A stretch of DNA of 64,000 nucleotides from NCBI GenBank assembly GCA_025738555.1, contig JAOVFP010000024.1:186001-250000 (forward strand). Direction: 5' to 3'. A program made the translations under genes and the position numbers. This stretch comes from Cyathus striatus. Its lineage: Eukaryota > Basidiomycota > Agaricomycetes > Agaricales > Nidulariaceae. How positions within the stretch are numbered: position 1 is the stretch's first letter; every line of letters starts with the position of its first letter. Below are positions 34,371 through 46,830 of this stretch, piece by piece. Below the pieces are notes generated by a model. It was not told the DNA's origin. It searched no databases and saw nothing but the letters and a program-made list of their open reading frames with translations.

Positions 34371-37202
34371 GTGCTGTCCAAGATGGAGCTAGATGTTAAC
34401 TCCAGACCCGCTCCTCCTATCTCGTTCTCAGCATCTCCGCCTCATCCTCCCAGCTCTTCTGTTCTAGCGCAGCGGCGCCGTTCCTCTGCTGCTCATATCC
34501 GACCTGCTGCTCCTCCACCAAATCTTCCCATACCAAATGTTCCTGTAGCTTCGAACTTACCGCCTTCGCAAGCCCCTGTTGACCCACTGGATGATCTTGT
34601 CATGTCGCCTCATATGAACGGACGCAGCACTCGATCCAGTTCATTTGCGAGACAGGCTGCCTCTACAAATTTCCCTGTTGTAACAGACTCATCCCAGGCA
34701 AGATTCACAATCTCATCACCAAATAGTCCGGGCGTGTCAACACAATCCTCAATAGAAGACCTTTCCGACCCCCCACCCCAGTCCTATCTTCGACCATCAG
34801 CTTCCCGCTCTGACCATCCCCGAGATGGCAATTCCGATCGAGCACATCTGACTCCTCCAGAACCGCGCTCTGAGCATCGACCTTCGTCTCGTAGAGCATT
34901 GACAAGAGCACTCGAGTTGGCCCGGGAAGCTGTGCAACTTGATTCTACCAATGACAACCCTGAGGCTGCTGTTCATGCATATGCCCAAAGTGTTGCACTT
35001 CTTAGCGAAGTAATGGAACGCGTTAGAAGAGGAGAAGAAGCGGACACGGGGCGTCGACGGAGGAGAAGGAGTGTGGCCGCTCAGGAAGACGAAGTGAGGC
35101 GTCTGCAAAATATAGTATGTTTGTTCCACCATCCATCGCTTTTTCGGCATTCACTGTTGTTTTGCTTTTGCTCCTAGCATGATACGTACGCAGATAGGAT
35201 GAATATCCTAAGTATCATCTACAGCATTCCTGCCGTACCCTATTCCACTGCATCTCTTTCCACTGATTCGACCACCTCTACTTCTCCAACAACCTCTACC
35301 TCTCCTTCCTCAGACACGTCTCCACAGCTCTTGCAGCATCCGCATACCAGAGATGAATCTCCTTCATTCTCCGAAACTCAACTCGAACGCCAACAACTGA
35401 CGGGTATGATCAATGGACTTTCGGATGAGCACACTGCAGACTCAATTTTTGAAATATCTGGTCTTCCATCTACATCCAACCAGCACCCTTATGCTCACCC
35501 TTATGACAGTGTACGTCCATCCCCCCGACTGGTGGCACTCCCCGCGCAGAAGATCTAGAGCACCATCAACGCTACCACCTCCTAACCCACCTCCTATGAA
35601 TGCTTTACCACCGGCTCCGGCACCTGGTCTGGCTCCAGCGGAATCTCGTATTGATTCGGATAATCAAACTCGACAGCGCGGCGGGTCTTCTGCCCATAAA
35701 CGAACTGGATCTGCATTGGAGGCTTTGGAAGAAGAACTTGAAGCCGTTTCCCTTGGGCGACCGGAGAGTAATGAGATCCGACATGATAATCCAGACCTTT
35801 CGAGGCGTGATTCCCATCCACTTCCTCCGCTTCCGTCTCCAAGTCTGGAAAGTGTTGCCGGAACTCCTCGAACAATTATTCCAGCCACTGCTTGCCCGCC
35901 ATCTTCTCCTGGATTGATGGGTATTGTTGCTCCAGGACCAAGAGGTGGATCGGCAGCCCACCCCGAGTCCAATACACAAATTATCAATTCAACGACTTCT
36001 CAGGGCACTATTCATCAACGAAGGACCAAATCTTCCGCGCTTCCAAGCTCTCGTTCGTCATCACCCGCAGGTTCCACTGCCTCTGCAGGTTCGATTCCTG
36101 CTAAGTCTACTGCGCAGGGTCTGCCAGGTACTAGTTCTGGTCATGTCTCTGGTCGGAGTCGATCATCTTCTCAACCTGGTCGGCGACCATCTCTGGTTGG
36201 TGGACGTGTATCTCCCTTGGATCACCAGCCACCCCCGCTACCAAACATTTCTAATGTCAATGGTACTTCGGCAGGAATTCGTAAAACTTCGTTAACCACG
36301 AGACTGGGTGCTAATCCATTCGCAAATTCGCAACTGTTTGTGAATACCGATGCTTTGTCTCCAACACCGCTTTTGAATTCGCCTGCTATTCCTGGAAATC
36401 TTCCAACTACACCGACTTCTCCTCTCCCGCCTGCACCTCCTACCGATCCGTCATTGAAACCTTACCATATGATGAATCTTCTCAGAATGACCATGACATC
36501 AACAACCGGGGGGTACGTTACTCGTAGATTACACGTTCCCTTCGAAGTATGGTCACAAGGTGGTGCAAAACTGACCAATGTCGTGGAAAAGGTCCGAGTC
36601 GTCGGTATCCTTTGTCAGCATTGGAAGATCTTCAAATATCCAGTGCAGAGCATTTCGGAGCAGGGAATGTAAGCAGCGGAATGGCATTGGGAATTGGCAG
36701 TATTGGCCGCAAGGAGGCCGATGCATGGTTAGGAAAACTAGAGGAATTTTCGAACGTATGTGACGGTGTAGTTGCCAATTTTGGGAAGAAACTGGGAGTT
36801 GGTGAAGGTTTCGTGCTGAAGAAGACCACGTGGGGTGACAAGCTAACGCGACGCTTTGATAAATTCACGAATGGAAAAAAGTGAGTTATATCTCCTTTCA
36901 CCACATTGTATTATCAATTATAATAATTTTGTAGTCTCGATTCTCCAGCGGCTTACGTTCAAGGGCTCAAGAGGCTCTTTCAACATACTCAGCTACTGGA
37001 TGAACATACCCGAGCTGTTATTTCTCATCCTGTAGCTCCAGCCTATGCAGCTTTTCCGACTGATGTTAGAACGTCAGCCGAGCAGAAACTTAAACGTTCC
37101 TCAGAGTTCTTTGCCACGGTTGTCTTGACATTTGTCATCCGAGACCTATCGCTACTTCTTGACAAGTATGTCAAAAAGTGCGAGAAATGGCTGGCGGAAT
37201 AG
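34371..37202 (+). CDS. MIT-domain protein with long disordered region
   Basis: The start at 34371 (MLSKMELDVN) is the first in-frame ATG; 34383 is equally possible. A Pro/Ser-rich N-terminus precedes a helical region, RRALTRALELAREAVQLDS, YAQSVALLSEVMERV and IHDTYADRMNIL, which fits an MIT domain (three-helix domain that binds ESCRT-III or microtubule-linked proteins). A long low-complexity middle is rich in Ser, Pro and Arg. A conserved C-terminal domain begins PYHMMNLLRMTMTSTTGGY and includes FEVWSQGGAKLTNVVEKVR, RKEADAWLGKLEEFSNVCDG, TWGDKLTRRFDKF and FATVVLTFVIRDLSLLLDKY, ending with KCEKWLAE. At least three introns. The function is unknown; a role in membrane trafficking is a guess from the MIT domain. 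Confidence 0.8.
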
Positions 37203-37639
37203 ATATTTTCATTATGTATATACCTTTGATCACTTCATAGTCCTTGCAGCGTATAGTATACGTATTTTATGCTTTCACTTGGTACATCTTTCTGTTTGGT
37301 AGTGTTGCAGTATTGTCTTTTCGCTTTTCGTTTTACTATTCGTTATTCAAAAGTAACCACCCCTTCGTGTCATGTTTAGCTTGGCAAGAATATCTGCTGA
37401 TTCTGTCATTCCAACTTGTAGGATATTTGAATTTTGATCGCTTACGTGTGTACTTTCATACTTACTAGGAAGCATATACTTGCTACGCTTTAAGTTATAG
37501 AGATTAGGTATAATACAGTACAGGCAAGTGAGTAAGCACAAACATATCTACATATATATGAAATAAAAATTTATATAACACAATAAATTTAAGTGCGGAT
37601 TATGCGGAAAATGATAGTATAGAATGAGTTAAACTAGAT
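37203..37639. other. Convergent 3' spacer
   Basis: 437 bp, AT-rich, between two converging stop codons. It should hold both 3' UTRs. No gene was seen. Confidence 0.5.
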
Positions 37640-39462
37640 TCAATAATCTTTCAAATCAACGCCAGATTCGGCGGGATCGGGAGTGGGGGCCTTTCCTCTG
37701 AGGCGAGAAATAACTTTCAGTCTCTTAACTGTGTTGCAATATAAGATAAGGGTGTTGACCCCATAACAGATGAAATACGTACGATAATCGCTGTGATCAT
37801 AAGCATCACCTACATCGTCGTCAGAATCCACCAATGGGTCTTTGTTCACAACCATACTCCAGGCGTCTAGAAGAGCTGTTAGCCGTTAGCGGATAGGAAA
37901 CTCGAAAGTTGCTCACGTTCCAACATTGTTCGCGGTGGGAAGGCGGCCAAGTCCAATACTCTCCTTTTGTCGCCCTTGATGCTTTTAGAATACGGAGCAT
38001 AGCGACTATTTTGCACATGAGTAGGGGAAGGTTCACGACTGGAAGCATGTGACATCCTTCGAATATGGCGACCTAATGTAGGCATTGATGGCTCTGTAGT
38101 GCAAGCAATCGGCCACAACCCTATGAATTTTGGAGAAACAACTTACTATACGAAGCAATTGATAGGCTATCATCTTCACTCGCGTCGCGAGCAACATGCA
38201 AATCCTTTGCACGCTTCGCTCGAGACCTTCGAGGTTTATCCTGCGAGACGCCATCTTGGTTTGCCTTAGACGAGCCTTTCGTCAAGGCCCGCTTTTTGCC
38301 TTTAGCTTCATCACCGCTAGCATGTATAACTAATTCACTGTCTTCCCCAATAGTGCTTACATTACCAAACGTCTTCCCAGATGATTTTGCAACTTCCTTG
38401 TTACTTTGACTCTTAACAATGAGCATTCTTTGAGAGACTAATTTCTCTGCCAATAACTTTTCTTCTTCAGAGTCAATGTTTTCTAATATAGCTTCTTCGG
38501 GGGTGAGCATCACTAACGAAGGGGCCTTATCGCGTTTGGAATCAGCAAAAGGATTTTCCACGGTTTCATTGTCATAATCATCATCATCTGCTACGGCAGA
38601 GCCTTCCAAGTAATTGAAGCAGAGCCACAGAAACGCGCGGGCACGGGATACCGAGGAGATATCGGTTCGAATGAACAAATCTGTGAAATCAGCGTCTTCT
38701 GCAAAATGCGTTTGACCAATTGACTGGACAAGCATTCTTCAACTCAAGAAGGTGAGAAAAAACAATAGACGTACGGCAGTATGGTTTGAGAGTATGAAAA
38801 TAAGATTGGTCACGCTTGTGGATGGAATGTGTCCTTCTTTCTGTTAAAGATATATCCTTGTAAGTTTTGCCAGTCATGTAGTACGTTTAAACTGACAATA
38901 CGGGAAAGGAGATTGAGAGGCGTGGTCGGAGGGCTCTGAGCTTCATCTTCCAGCAAGCTTGTTTTCAATATGTGTTTAATACGAGGGGCGTCTTGCAAGT
39001 TCCCATTGGTACGTTGTAAGGAAGGGATGGGATGGTAAGTTCGGATAGTTGTCTTCATCTCTGGGAAAACTGTCAAAGAAGCAAAGTTATCAAGTGCGGA
39101 ATGACGAAAGTCCAGCGTAGAAACATACAGCTCATAGTTGTATTAATGCGCCCAACATTGACAAGAAGTCCAAGCATGGCAAAATCTTCTGCGAAGGAAG
39201 GCGAATCTGACATTTTATCTCTTAAAGCTTTTGTAGACTTCGGAGAATTCGCAATAGACTTTATGTACAGATCTCGAAATGAAAGTTTACTCTTTCTTGC
39301 TTCGCCGGGTAAAGGATAAGGGTCGGTAAAGACACGATGAGTATCCGTGAATATATGATGAAGGATATCATATTGAATATCAGCACGGGTTAAGGGTTCT
39401 CCGTCAGCGCGTTTTATGGCCGGAGTTCGACGTGGTCCTGGGCTCTGTCGCCGGGACGACAT
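37640..39462 (-). CDS. IES1: INO80 chromatin remodelling complex subunit Ies1
   Basis: Fungus-specific subunit of the INO80 nucleosome remodeller, acting in the nucleus. It starts MSSRRQSPGPRRTPAIKR at 39462. The conserved N-terminal domain reads GEPLTRADIQYDILHHIFTD, VFTDPYPLPGE, FRDLYIKSIANSPKSTKALR, FAMLGLLVNVGRINTTMSFF and PEMKTTIRTYHPIPSLQRT. The middle has FTDLFIR with RARAFLWLCFNYLEG, an acidic stretch, and a basic nuclear-targeting-like segment (SQDKPRRSRAKRAKD). The C-terminus has VVNKDPLVDSDDDVGDAYD and VISRLRGKAPTPDPAES. About seven introns; the one in NTTMS/FFPEM is shared in position and phase with the related gene at 50264. Confidence 0.85.
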
Positions 39463-39996
39463 GCGAAAGGACTTCAGAATTGTAAGTTGACCAAAGGTTT
39501 ATCCGGATGCGTCCACTGTAGCAAAGAAAGGATAGCGAACTCGTCCACGAGAGACTCGTATTGGTTTGTCCAGTGGGGGTCGTCGTTGGCGTTGGGCGCT
39601 GGAGCGCTGAAGCGCACTTTCAGAGAATCTCGACACGTGACTTTGTCATGTTGAAGTAAGCACTAGTCTACTAACTTACTAGTACTAGCATATAAACGCT
39701 TACACTGAAGTTTTGCTACAAAATTTGCGAAGTTAAACGGAGCGTGCAGTGAATAATATCACTGTCTATTTCTACAACACATGTAGGTAGGGAAGCATCA
39801 ATGTAAATTATCTCCTATATATGTATAAACAATAATGTAATTCGAAATAAAACCGATATTAAGACCTAATAGTGGTACAGCGATCAAAGAAAGGATATCA
39901 ACAAGGTGGTATATGACAGAACTCTTAAATCTAATCCATACATATATACGGAAATGCAAAGAAACGCGAACACCCCAATCCATGGAAAAAACGGAC
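39463..39996. other. Intergenic spacer upstream of IES1
   Basis: 534 bp with the IES1 promoter and the 3' UTR of the hydrolase gene. It is AT-rich in 39700-39960. No gene was seen. Confidence 0.4.
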
Positions 39997-42900
39997 TTAG
40001 TGAGTTGGAGACTCCCACACTCTTCCAATCTCTTCGAGAATCTCCACAACGACCGTGCTCCGATACATGAGACTGTGATCTGCACCTTTGACAACTTTCA
40101 CGCTGCATTGATCACTTCCCATAGTCTTTTCCATCCATCGTACTGCATTTTCGGCAATTTTTTCGTCTTTGTCGCCATACCACACACGAACTTTGTGAGG
40201 ATAAGAGGCATACGAGAACCCCCAAGAGTGATTCTCATGGTTAAGAATTTGTAAAAGGTCGCTATGCATCCCCTTGGCGGACTCTGCATGTGAAGCAGCA
40301 ATGAGGGAATTCCCAAGTAATGCTTGATAACCGCCTCGAGTTCCAATTTCAGTTCCAAATCCACTATTAGCTGAGCTCGGTGATGGCGATGAAGGCATAG
40401 AACTGGTGGTAATGTTTGATGACGTAAAGGATATTGAGCGCCTACCATTGGAGCGAGTATTTTCTCCAGGATTTCTTGGTCGAGGTGTTCCCGGCGAAGT
40501 TTGATTACTATGAGAATCAGAGTCAAGCGGTTTGGGCCATGATAAATGATCGAAGCCAACGCCAACTTCGAGCAGAGGAAACTGGGGACTGGAAGGTTCA
40601 GATCCTTTCGAAGCGCGAGTTTTCCCTTTAAGTGACCCCATAGACTTCAAGGCCTTCAGACCTCTAGAAGTAATCTTTCCATCAGGCACTGGTTCAGGGG
40701 ACGTTGAGGATCCTTTTAAACGTTCTAAAAAGCTCCTGGTAGATTTGCGTTTAGAGACAAAGATTTTGCTCTCACTTCCAGAGCGACTAATCGCACGTGG
40801 GGAGCGAGCACCGGTACCAAGTGTACTTCTGCTTTCAAAACGTCCGTCAAAGTCTCCTAAATCATCATACTCGCTGAAGGTGCTTGATCCCATGCTAGGG
40901 CGCGGCCGGCCTTCTCCGTTAGAAGGATATACCGCACTCAAACTATCCGTTGAGTGAGGGATTGATCGTTCCTTGGATGATGGGGCTATATAACCAATGC
41001 CCTGATAGGAAATTGAAGGGGGTTTCCCAATCATCCAGGCTTGCAACTTCCATTCTGCAGCCTGTGCAGTTTTCAGTATGCCATTAGGGACGTATTTCAG
41101 CCATTTATATCCGCCTAGCACATTCAATTAATCTTGCTATGATCCAATAGATGGAAACTTACTGCTGTCACTACCCCCAACCCACGGTGCAAGAAGATAA
41201 ATTTCCCCCTTAATCCGGGATGGGATTTTGTTAGCGAACGCAAGGGCATAGGGTGCTCCAGCAGAATGGGCCATGATGCTGCAACAATTAATGTGTAACA
41301 AATCCAAAATCTCTTCCACTACGTAAGCCCATTGCCTAATGCCTCGTTCTGATTTCGATCGCGAGTCGGTACGGCCGAGTCCCCATCTTAGAGGACATAT
41401 AAATTAATATATCAAAACATCAGTTTAGGAATCAAGTCTCATACCTATCTATAGTGATGAGGCGCAAGTTCATACACTCAGCCATCTCATCATAGAGTCC
41501 CATTATATGTCGTACACATCCCAAGCCCAGGAATACTAGGACAGGATAGCCTGTTGAACTGCCCAGATCTGAGAAGCTAACAGTAAGTGGATTATCATGA
41601 GAGGCGTGAGGAGACCGAGTAAGCTTGAGAAGTGTCGTTAGCCGAGCTGAACGAAGATAACGAGCTACCTCTTGAGAAGGCGATGGAGCTACCAGTGAAA
41701 AAAAGGTAGCATCATGCGGCGAATTGGGATGATAACTTGAAGCTACCGAAGAAGAATATACAGACGGTGCACGGCCAGGATCTGAGCGTGGTGACCTAAT
41801 GCTGGCGCTATCGGACGCAACAGAATGTCTCTGAAGGAATGAAGAAGGAGGGGCTGACGGTGCACGGTGCATGACTCCCTGGTTACGAAGAGTTTTCTGA
41901 ACTTCGTCCGCAACACTATCAATCGATGACCTCGATATCAAATCTAAGTCTTCCTCGCCAGCAACAATTGATGGCGGATGAACATCCTGTTGAGACAAAT
42001 CGTGCGCTTGGGATGAGCTATGAATCGACAGACTACATGCAGTGCTGGTATGTGGACGTCCATGCGCCTTTATGATATCAGATATGGAGGGGACTACACT
42101 TTTGCGCCGTTCGCTCGAGATGAATGGGGATGCAGTGTATGATGACGGTGCATAAAGTTCCTTCTCTTTGGTCGGTGTGAGGGATGTCGACGAGATCGCC
42201 GTGATGGTGGAAGTCGATGCGCTTCGTCCTGCGCTACGTGGCTTGCGCCTACGTGGTCGGGATGCAGACGGGTTTCGGGAAGTGTCTTCGTCTTCTCCTG
42301 ATTCGCTAGAACTTAAGGGTCGGGTAGTTTTGGGCCGTCGAGGTTTTCCGCCTCCCAAAATCACTCCGGGAGGTGGTGTAGGAAGAGGAGGTTGATAGAG
42401 AGGATGATGACCTCGTATATCGAAACGTGAACGCATGGAACGGCTCAACGGGTCAGAAAAGATGCTCCCGCCATTCATGCCGTCCACAAGGGCGTCCATC
42501 ATCTCCACTCCCGAGACTGGTGCAGCAACAACTACAGGAAAGTGTTCAAATGAATCGGCAGAGTCACTATAGTCTGTGGGGGTCCTAGGAGGTGTCTCTG
42601 TATGCTGAGTGGAGGAAGAGCCAGAGACACGGAAATGCGAGACGGTTGCAAGCCCATCCCAGTCTGACCTAGCGGAGGGACCGGTCCTGGAGCGCGTACG
42701 AGAATAAGAATGGTGGGAAGGGGGATCGGTCACAGGAGAAATGAAGTCGTTAGAGGTGTCGAGGGTTGGGAATGAGTAGGCCTCGGCTTGATTTGGAGAA
42801 ACCTCGGCGGAAGAAGTCAAGTCGATGGCTGCAGCGTGAACGGGGCTACTTCGTGATGGATGGGAGGAATGGATTTTAGATTTCGGAGTGCGCGTGGCGG

Positions 42901-43077
42901 GTGGGGGGAATGACCATGACTAGAATGTTGAAACGAGTGTTCGGATGAGGTATATAAATTGGGTGGTTGTGGCGGCTTCTCCTTCTCGCGTCGTAAAGAA
43001 AGGAAAGAGGCACTTTTGCGGGGGGTGCGGTGAGAAGAAGCTGAAGTAGAAGGCTGTCGAGAGATCATTGAATGCAT
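39997..43077 (-). CDS. Alpha/beta-hydrolase-fold protein with long disordered N-terminus
   Basis: The first 450 or so residues are Ser/Pro/Arg-rich and disordered. The hydrolase fold follows: strand and oxyanion region TGYPVLVFLGLGCVRHIMGL, LITIDRY, a nucleophile elbow CCSIMAHSAGAPYALAFANK with Ser in Ala-His-Ser-Ala-Gly, and a C-terminal part with the acid YGDKDEKIAENAVRW and the His in VVKGADHSLMY. A second low-complexity insert lies between the elbow and the acid. So a full Ser-Asp-His triad is visible, but the substrate is unknown. The 5' end depends on a frame join at a run of four G on the plus strand (42842-42845), where one base seems to be missing; the start at 43077 (MHSMISRQPSTSASS) is the best candidate in the upstream frame. 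Confidence 0.75.
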
Positions 43078-43537
43078 GGTTGCAAACTTGGAATGAATGG
43101 GAGTATGAATGGAACAAGTGGGACAGCGGATGAGGGACACACGCAGTGCGGTAAAGTGTAATGCTAGGAGGATTGGACCTGAGATAGAAGGGTCGAAGCA
43201 GAGCTCCCCTGAGGCCTGCGACCTGAGCCTTCTCGGACCTGGCAAATATTGGGGGAGGACGAGGGTGGGGTGGGGAGGATAAAGCGATGAGCAGGGAAGA
43301 GAATGGCAGAATGAGGCGAGGACAAGGAGTGTGGTAAGAGAGTGCAAGCAGACTAGTAAGTTCAAAGTACCCTACTCAGCAATAGTATCACCACTATTCT
43401 CGCGGAAATTTAACTTGCCCGTTTCAGCAGGTGGAGGCTCATGACCCCGAATTAGCTAGCCGCATCATTCAGGGCGCGTATCATATTATTATTCAATCCA
43501 ATCTACAGCGTATCCTACTAGTACTACCGACACCTAC
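43078..43537. other. Intergenic spacer between hydrolase and F-box-like genes
   Basis: 460 bp with the hydrolase promoter and the 3' UTR of the next minus-strand gene. The upstream continuation of the hydrolase frame to 43365 has no family support. Confidence 0.35.
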
Positions 43538-44722
43538 TTACACCACCCGTTGCAAACCAACTCTTCGTCTCGATGCCGCCAAATGCAACAGCTCCATTTC
43601 CTCCCCATTCCATGCCTTAAATGGCGGTACACTCGTCCCCTCTGGAATCCCCAACCAACACAGCGAAGGGAGTGCTCCGGAATCAAGAAACCTCACCCAT
43701 CCGCCAGCACAAACATGTATTGTCCGTCCAGCAATAGTCAGTCGCTCCAGCTTTCGGCAGCAGCGCCCAATATACCCAAGAAGATCCTCGTCCATATTAA
43801 GTCCCTTCAAATGCAGGCATCGCATCGACGTCATAGCCGCAGCATCTAACCCAAATATCGTATGGCCGGCGAAGCAATCTTCCTGAACTTCGTATCGCAC
43901 GGTATCAATACAATATGTCGAAAGTACGAGTCCAAGTTGTTCATCGAAATCCGACGCTGTTTTAGCAGAGATATTTAATATTTTCAATTGCGAACTATCG
44001 CGGAGAATGGAAGAGAGGTATCCGCTGGATATATCAACATTTTCCAGAGTTAGTTCCGTCAGTAACAACGGACATTGTGCGAATTGTGAGGGATACGGAG
44101 CCACGATGTCGAGTTCGAGATTCGTCAGTCTCAGCTTCTTCAGGTTTGGAAATCTGTACGTGGTGTACTCATCCCATTCCAGGGATGGCGAAAAGGTCCC
44201 TGCAGATTCATGGAGTAAACTTCCATCGATATGGAGTTCCTCCAGTGTGTCCGCATTAGCCATGAGATTTAAGAATCTCTCAGCTCGTACTGATAGATAG
44301 CCACCCAGTTTCACTGACCGCAATCCTTCCAACTCTAAAAGATAGCGCAAGTCTGCCCTTTCGCTGGCCACTAATGCCCGCCCTTCATTTTCCGCCCGGT
44401 ATATGGGCTGCAGATGCAGTCCCTGAACTAACTGAACGAGATTAGGGCGTTCCCGCAGCGTTCTGGCCAACAGCGAGCATGCTCGGAATGACAGTAAAAG
44501 AGGACAGGAGTAAAGCTTCCGGCGAATGTGTACAAGCCACTCCTTGGAGACTGTGGATAATCGGACATAATCGAGCGGCCACCAGTGATTATCGGAGCCA
44601 AGCACCACGGGAATCAGGTCATATACTAGGCGAGGAGGAACACCCAGACTCATACCAAGTAAGTTAAGTATGTATGTAGTAGAGGAGAATAAAGGGTAGC
44701 ACTTGGTGGCGTAGCCGTCCAT
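43538..44722 (-). CDS. F-box/LRR-like protein
   Basis: Single-exon frame of 394 codons, unusual among its intron-rich neighbours. The N-terminus (LGVPPRLVYDLIPVVLGSDN, then YVRLSTVSKEWLVHIRRKLY) resembles a weak F-box-like segment. The rest is a run of irregular leucine-rich units such as LEGLRSVKLGGYLSVRAERF, TLEELHIDGSLL, FPNLKKLRLTNLELDI, PLLLTELTLENVDIS and CRKLERLTIAGRTIH. Such proteins are common in Agaricomycetes, where they form large families that probably recruit substrates to ubiquitin ligases. The F-box itself is too diverged to be sure of the function. Confidence 0.65.
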   Translation of the reverse strand: MDGYATKCYPLFSSTTYILNLLGMSLGVPPRLVYDLIPVVLGSDNHWWPLDYVRLSTVSKEWLVHIRRKLYSCPLLLSFRACSLLARTLRERPNLVQLVQGLHLQPIYRAENEGRALVASERADLRYLLELEGLRSVKLGGYLSVRAERFLNLMANADTLEELHIDGSLLHESAGTFSPSLEWDEYTTYRFPNLKKLRLTNLELDIVAPYPSQFAQCPLLLTELTLENVDISSGYLSSILRDSSQLKILNISAKTASDFDEQLGLVLSTYCIDTVRYEVQEDCFAGHTIFGLDAAAMTSMRCLHLKGLNMDEDLLGYIGRCCRKLERLTIAGRTIHVCAGGWVRFLDSGALPSLCWLGIPEGTSVPPFKAWNGEEMELLHLAASRRRVGLQRVV

Positions 44723-44881
44723 TCATAACACATATCAACAAATCCACTTGGCACTGTCCACACGGCACACCGTTATATTTAGCATCCAACTACCAAAGTG
44801 GTAGTGCAAATTCACAGATGCACTTAATGTCCATGCGAATACTATACCCCATATTTCCTATCTAGATATCTACATTTTCTC

Positions 44882-46830
44882 GTGCTGCAGATGCAACCAA
44901 ACATCCACTCCAGCATGCCCGATGACATTGAAGCCAGCAGTGACAACCTTCCTACTCCTGCACATCCAAATGGCAAAGAAATGGACATCAAGTCTACGCT
45001 GGGCGTCGAAGTCTTCTTGGAGCGCCCAGGTCACGACTTCTACTATAAAACCTTGAGCTGGCAGGTTGGTCGTCCAAGGTAACAGACTCGGAGCTTCTAC
45101 TAAGCTGACCATTTTCTTTCAAAGTTTGTCAGTCTTCTTATGATTGCAGAGATAGTCAGTAATGGAATGTTGTCACTGCCCTCCGCACTTGCAGTCGTTG
45201 GTACATCCATTTTGACCTAGCCTTATCAGTTGCTTAAATGGTTCGATGACAACACCTTTAGGGATAGTTCCTGGCGTTACACTGGTTTGTTTATCCATCG
45301 CAGCTCATGCACATTCATTATCTCCACTCAAAGATAGTCTTCCTTGGGCTTTTCGGGCTTTTCACTTCTAAATTACTTATAGACTTCAAACTGAACCATC
45401 CTGAAGTGCACAATATGTGCGTGATTCGGTTGTTCTAATCTCTTTGAGCTGTACATTCGATTTAGGGGCGACGCAGGCTATGTCATTGGAGGTCCAGTTG
45501 CGAGAGAAATTTTATCTTTAGGTACAATTATTTTCGCGATATGCGGTACTGTTCGTCTCTAGTACATCATGTGTCTATATTTTGGTTGACTCAAGTCATC
45601 TCAGGGATCCGAACTTCTCTCTGGGCAGCAAGCATTGTCAACCCTCAGTAATGACGGCCTTTGCTCAATCTACCTTCTCCTTATCTTCTCTGTTGCCACA
45701 CTGATGGTTGCTCTTCCACGCACTCTTGGCCGTTTGAGTTGGCTGGGACTTGTCAGCGTAGCCTTGATAACTATCTCTGGTATATTGGCCATGGTTGCAG
45801 CAGGATCAAACCCTATCTCTGGTCGTTCAATCGAGGCCACCATATCAACAAACTTTTACCATGCATTTCTAGCTATCACCAATCCAGTCAGTCATGATCC
45901 AGTCATGCGGTCCATATAGATACTTACGCGGTCGTGATGTAGGTTTTCTCATACGCAGGTACAGTGGGCTAGTTCAAATTTAACTCATTATTCATGCGCT
46001 ACCAGGCCATTTTATGTAGGTCGTGCTTTGAGCGTGTATCTTTGCAGCGTATCTGACCGTTTCTAAGGTTTTTTATTTTGATATCGGAAATGAAACGACC
46101 GCAAGATGCAATGAAGGTATTCCCAACCAACGATGTTAACTACATATTCACCCCGCCACTATAGGCTGCATGGTGTCTCCAAGGATTTTCCACTACCTTT
46201 TATACTTTATTCTCCGTTATATTGTTGGTTTCTCTTAAAGGGATTTGCACTGCAATTTACCAATTCCCAGATACGCCTACATCGGTGAAAATGTGTCCTC
46301 CCCTGTTCTCCTTTCATTACCTGAGAGTTGGGCAAAAATTACCTTCGCAGTTGGCCTTGGAAATTTCCTCATGTAAGTTCATGGCACCTACTTAGTACTA
46401 AGTAGTAGGCTGATTATATCCCCCATTTAGTGCGGGGGGGCTTTACTCTCATACTGCAGCCAAACTTATTTTTATTCGATTTTTTCGACATTCGAAGCAC
46501 GTTTACACGCATACCTTGAAAGGCTGGCTGGTTTGGACTATCTTGTGCTTCGCTTCAGTGTCGATAGCGTTTGTTATGGCTGTTTCTGTCCCCATATTTT
46601 CGTACTTGATTGGGATTGCAGCGGCACTTTTCGCTTCATGGTACACGTATGGTCTTTCCGGGTTCTTTTGGGTTCATGATTACAGTGTTCTGGTGGGTGG
46701 GAGGAACAAGTTGATACGACGTCCGTTTGGACTAGTTGTTGCACTACTGACGATTCTGGCTGGTGCTTTTATGTGTATCTCAGGAACCTATGTGTCGATC
46801 AAGGCCCGTGCGATATACTTTTCGACATAA
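44882..46830 (+). CDS. AAAP-family amino-acid transporter
   Basis: Multi-pass membrane carrier of the amino acid/auxin permease family (Aa_trans), similar to fungal neutral amino-acid permeases (mtr type). A hydrophilic N-terminus (MPDDIEASSDNLPTPAHPNG) is followed by about 11 hydrophobic segments. The first has the family pattern EIVSNGMLSLPSALAVVGIV; later ones are LLLIFSVATLMVALPRTL, LVSVALITISGILAMVAAGS and the C-terminal GLVVALLTILAGAFMCISGT. Many introns split it, typical of the family in this clade. The first ATG at 44882 was taken; ATGs at 44891 and 44915 are also possible. The substrate cannot be read from the sequence. Confidence 0.85.

Noticed and set aside
43431..43886. 151-codon plus-strand frame
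   Set aside because: It is antisense to the F-box/LRR-like gene, whose leucine-rich pattern is the better-supported reading.
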